A stretch of DNA of 64,000 nucleotides from Tritonibacter aquimaris (GTDB lineage Bacteria; Pseudomonadota; Alphaproteobacteria; Rhodobacterales; Rhodobacteraceae): NCBI RefSeq assembly GCF_009617595.1, contig NZ_WIXK01000008.1, positions 62,001-126,000 of the forward strand. The letters are read 5' to 3'. This document shows positions 62,001-64,000 of the stretch, piece after piece. Every line of letters begins with the position of its first letter. The first letter of the stretch is position 1. The position numbers were made by a program, and so were the translations under genes. The notes below the pieces were generated by a model that was not told the DNA's origin, searched no databases, and worked only from the letters and a program-made list of their open reading frames with translations.

Positions 62001-63093
62001 GTGCCTTGGGTTTTGAGGGAACGTAGAATTCCCAAGGCAGCGTATAGCGACCCTGAAAATCGATGCCCTGACGCGAAAGTTCAAGCCCCAATGCCTGACC
62101 CATAAAGCAGCTGCGACGGTCATAACAGGCTGCAACGGTTGGTTTTTTCTGCAGCTTGTCGATGCTGGCCTGCAGGTCGGTTGAGGTCATGGCCCGGATC
62201 GGGATATTGACTGCGCCGGGCAGGTGGCCGCTGGCGAAATCACCAGGGTAGCGGGTGTCGATGATTTGCAGATCACCGGCGTTGTACAGATCCGTGAATT
62301 CAGCGGTGTTCAGCAGGCGATCCTTATTGGGGTATTCCGGCAAGGAGCGCAGATCCGAGAGCGAGCGCACGGTTTCATCGCTGAAGGTGCGGCCTTCGAC
62401 AATCCATTTTTCCAGACCACCGGTGATAAAGCGGCAATCAATGCCCAGTTTTGCCAGTTCTGCACAGGTTTCCGAGCTGCGGTTGCCATTGTGGCAGAAC
62501 AAAACAACCTGCTCACCGGGGGCAACAGGCACGGATTGGCGGAAATCCGGGAACCGCACGTGTTCGGAACCGGGCAGCGTGCCCATTTCCCGCTCACCGG
62601 TTTCGCGTACGTCAAAGAAGCGGGTGTTGCCAGCAGCCAGCAGCGCGGCAGCCTCTGCGGTTGAAATCCCCTGAGGGTGTTCAAGCTGCGCGTTATAGCT
62701 GGTTTCTTTCAGGCTTTCATCTTTGATCTCGGTGCCAGCGAACTGTGCGGGACGCAGCAAAGTTGCCTGTAAACGCTGTTGATTTTGCGTTTTTGCGTTG
62801 CTGTATTGCCAATAGTTACCGATAACCAATGCAAGGACTGCCAGCATAAGGCCCGCAATCAATTTAACGGGATAGGATCTTCGTGCTGTGCTCTTTTTAC
62901 TTGCAAGTCCAAGTTTCGCTGCAACCGCGGCCCCCAACCCAGAGATCATTGCAACCCCCACAGCGAGTACCTGCGAGATGGATGACACTGAACCGATGAC
63001 CAATTCTGGCGAAGGAATCGCGAGTGCCGGAGATGAAACGCTTATGAGGGCGGCGGTACCGATCAGCAGCAAGCGAGCGTTGTTTTTTTTCAC
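59089..63093 (-). CDS. Giant membrane fusion: two rhodanese domains, YidC insertase core, PEP-synthase-like dikinase
   Basis: A protein of 1334 residues from a GTG at 63093 (AAGGA upstream). Residues 1-25 form a signal peptide ending ALA, and two helices follow at about 30-62 and 76-96. Rhodanese 1 (about 142-240) has C200-HNGNRS and rhodanese 2 (about 258-362) has C323-YDRRS. The YidC/Oxa1 core spans 378-575, with R410 in TRLLVLPIALK and YADKGLTPMRN. A PPDK_N-type ATP-grasp domain (600-836) has K614, R669 in AVRSSASNEDGAD and QDVEWAYENGQFRILQSRDI. A helical domain follows (837-1205, EVLPRPTPLSFDL). The phospho-His domain (1208-1325) has H1285 in WLSHMSIVARE. The positive-inside rule puts the rhodaneses outside and the dikinase inside. 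Function is unknown. Confidence 0.9.
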   Translation of the reverse strand: MKKNNARLLLIGTAALISVSSPALAIPSPELVIGSVSSISQVLAVGVAMISGLGAAVAAKLGLASKKSTARRSYPVKLIAGLMLAVLALVIGNYWQYSNAKTQNQQRLQATLLRPAQFAGTEIKDESLKETSYNAQLEHPQGISTAEAAALLAAGNTRFFDVRETGEREMGTLPGSEHVRFPDFRQSVPVAPGEQVVLFCHNGNRSSETCAELAKLGIDCRFITGGLEKWIVEGRTFSDETVRSLSDLRSLPEYPNKDRLLNTAEFTDLYNAGDLQIIDTRYPGDFASGHLPGAVNIPIRAMTSTDLQASIDKLQKKPTVAACYDRRSCFMGQALGLELSRQGIDFQGRYTLPWEFYVPSKPKAHVKEWLADQNQGLWDKAIAALAAALVWSHNNAHILIGLFALSLVTRLLVLPIALKSERDQLITAATKDELKELKARLSADPVRKARAIQAFYADKGLTPMRNMLALAFLPIMMLGVSAAGQAAQALAVPFLWAKDIGAADPYYITPIVFTALAGVYLLWAIAKTRRQKMLWMGLGLPIIFAMVVGLNFAANAYLCFSLTLLLAQRAYVVGMWNNATKSAKARTRALAAPKLPQNVHALNDTAALSEAGNKALRLSVLKNAGLPVPNGVVVKGPALDHLAQLPEQGKEAFARTIWKEMGEKPSAVRSSASNEDGADQSFAGVFDSVLDVTGDSMLSALNHVHESFTSARSQSYEKDGDIGQANVLVQEMVDAEIAGVLFTQDPLAPGMTMIEWVEGNGEALVSGRVTPKVARFGRFSGQMVSDAEGDLPDFSALLDMGRQIETLFDTPQDVEWAYENGQFRILQSRDITTLSLGTAEQKQRSAEWRDILGRFGECDPDEVVLEQDEMSEVLPRPTPLSFDLMTHVWAPGGSLDQACRALSVPYKLKEEPGSHLVNLFGKTFVDRKIKSYMALALSASQAKQLRKRASPYLKQFKTEILPNFHTELAYWQALDYTALPRAELLKTITKLRDEFVQDIYVEAEKINILASFTMSEAQAATAGDTSLRSYLLQAETPHAPASMLARCKGDKKAALAVMGHRSMFDYELSAPRYAEAPSLLQNLLQSPISSMHGTPALPKDVPAELQDTLDLALAFQDLKEQAKHEALRLLAELRQALVALGQQTGLEDLLFFLTLDEILDADWNENEQLTDLTTARKSKEELRRKLSPSEVSITLRDIELLSLGAAATAGDGSLGGTCVAGGGTVTGRVFIVSDDFADDGSDVDTLFQGFREGDIMVCKMIHPAWLPQVLSAGAVISEVGGWLSHMSIVAREKNKLMLVSCKGLRSLYPGQLVTVAEDGSIQAEDAKTPAVQIA

Positions 63094-63333
63094 GGTGAGT
63101 CCTTACAGCAATCGAGACGTTAAAATTCATGTAGAATTTATGACACATGAGTAAAAATGGTTACTTAAACGTTAAAGTGTAAAGATGGAAACTACTCTCA
63201 ACCTGAAACTTCCTATTTTGCAGCATCTTAACGTTTGCTTGCTAATCTGCGTGCAACCGAGCCAGCTGAGTCTCGTCGCTTCTGGGGGACCACTGCAGGA
63301 GCAAACGGAATTAATACTGAAGTGGACTGTCAC
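63094..63333. promoter_or_regulatory. Divergent promoter region of the fusion gene and the PhnD-like gene
   Basis: These 240 AT-rich bases separate the two divergent starts, so the genes may share regulation. No Pho-box pair, clear palindrome or confident promoter hexamers could be identified by eye. Confidence 0.4.
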
Positions 63334-64000
63334 ATGAAACGCTTGAATGTCTTTCACCGCCAACGCGCGAAGATCTTTTCCCTGTTCATCGCTGTAGGCA
63401 TCCTGTTTTCAGGGGCTGCAAGCGCCGAAATCAATTTGAAATTCGGGACTTATGCCGCAGACAAGCCAACAGAGACGGTCAAGAAATACCGCCCTTTTCT
63501 GATGTTTCTGGAGAGCCGGATGTCAGAAGAATTGGGGCAGGACGTCAACATCGAGATGATCATTGCCAAGGAGTATGAAACCAGCATCCGACAGCTTGCT
63601 GAAGGTGAGGTTGATTTTGCTCGGTTTGGGCCCGCCTCTTATGTTTTGGCGACGGATAAGAACCCTGATGTTCAAATTGTCGCGATGGAATCAAAAAATG
63701 GGCAAAAAAGATTCAAAGGGATCATCGCGGTGCATCGCGACAACCCGATTCAGTCGCTTGAGGAGCTGGCGGGGCTGACGTTTGCCTTTGGTGATGAGCT
63801 TTCGACCATCGGTCGCTACCTGTCGCAATCTGCGCTGCTTGAGGTCGGAATCACCGGGGAAGATCTTCATAGCTTTAAGTTTTTGGGGCGTCACGACACT
63901 GTTGGGCTGGCCGTTGGTGCGGGTAAGTTCACAGCTGGCGCACTAAAAGAGAGCACGTTCAAGAAACTGGTCGCGCAGGGCGTGCCGATCCGGGCCCTTG
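63334..64000 (+). CDS. PhnD-family periplasmic binding protein, 5' part
   Basis: The first 222 residues; the frame is open to the window edge. A signal peptide (FSLFIAVGILFSGAASAE) is followed by INLKFGTYAADKPTETVKKY, FLMFLESRMSEELGQ and GEVDFARFGPASYVLA, which are features of the phosphate/phosphite/phosphonate binding-protein family. Later FGDELSTIGRYLSQ and GRHDTVGLAVGAG continue the fold. Members either feed ABC importers or act as sensor components (as AioX does). Since the 3' end is missing, a C-terminal kinase or other fusion cannot be excluded. It is divergent from the rhodanese-YidC-dikinase gene. Confidence 0.88.
   Translation, partial: MKRLNVFHRQRAKIFSLFIAVGILFSGAASAEINLKFGTYAADKPTETVKKYRPFLMFLESRMSEELGQDVNIEMIIAKEYETSIRQLAEGEVDFARFGPASYVLATDKNPDVQIVAMESKNGQKRFKGIIAVHRDNPIQSLEELAGLTFAFGDELSTIGRYLSQSALLEVGITGEDLHSFKFLGRHDTVGLAVGAGKFTAGALKESTFKKLVAQGVPIRAL

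Noticed and set aside
63318-63336. Possible Pho box before the PhnD-like gene
   Set aside because: Only one CTGTCA half is present and it abuts the start codon; no second half at 11-base spacing.
1-64000. CRISPR arrays, tRNA and rRNA genes
   Set aside because: No regularly spaced direct repeats other than the iterons, and no cloverleaf or rRNA-like segment was noticed by eye; a tRNAscan or Rfam run would be decisive.

Overview
The window looks like an extrachromosomal replicon (plasmid or chromid) of a marine roseobacter-type alphaproteobacterium (Rhodobacteraceae). The evidence is a Rep_3/RepB-like initiator with an iteron field and a parAB operon at 41.8-45.7 kb, catabolism of methylated amines and inositol typical of that group, and a rhizobial-type chemotaxis gene order. 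No rRNA, tRNA or CRISPR array was seen. Assignments rest on reading motifs, gene order and overlaps; no database search was possible.

Layout. 0-10.6 kb: myo-inositol catabolism. The end of a sugar ABC ATPase and its terminator are followed by a LacI regulator, a leftward operon (two Gfo/Idh/MocA dehydrogenases around an IolE-like dehydratase) and a rightward, translationally coupled operon iolD-iolC-iolB-iolJ-iolG. The two operons share a divergent promoter region with a perfect 16-bp LacI-type palindrome. 10.8-14.2 kb: oxyR, ahpC and ahpF, with a near-consensus OxyR site before ahpC. 14.3-19.1 kb: a membrane AraC regulator divergent from a secreted hydrolase, then a LysR regulator with a 2-oxoadipate dioxygenase (HglS-like). 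19.2-30.2 kb: a heterotetrameric sarcosine oxidase operon (soxB, a split-barrel protein, soxD, soxA, soxG) coupled to folD and purU. It is flanked by two GlxA-type AraC regulators and a further DAO-family flavoprotein. Together these would take N-methyl groups through tetrahydrofolate to formate.

30.2-34.4 kb: a D-lyxose isomerase-like gene and thiBPQ under a TPP riboswitch. 34.5-41.7 kb: a betaine-demethylation locus. A ferredoxin-type reductase is divergent from LysR, Rieske oxygenase, aldehyde dehydrogenase, a small protein, hydroxyproline-betaine epimerase (hpbD) and an MDR oxidoreductase. 41.8-46.9 kb: the replication and partition module with candidate parS palindromes, then a tyrosine recombinase that lacks expected catalytic motifs and lies beside a perfect 37-bp inverted repeat. 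47.2-49.8 kb: modABC. 50-57 kb: a che locus with cheB-cheD leftward and cheS-like, cheY, cheA, cheW, cheR, a second cheY and a CheZ/CheT-like gene rightward. 57.8-59.1 kb: a UDP-sugar 6-dehydrogenase.

The most unusual item is the leftward gene at 59,089-63,093. It encodes 1334 residues that read as signal peptide, two TM helices, two rhodanese domains, a YidC/Oxa1 insertase core, and a PEP-synthase/rifampicin-phosphotransferase-like dikinase with ATP-grasp and phospho-histidine domains. It is divergent from a PhnD-family binding protein truncated by the window edge. I know of no described system with this domain combination, and it is the best candidate here for new biology.
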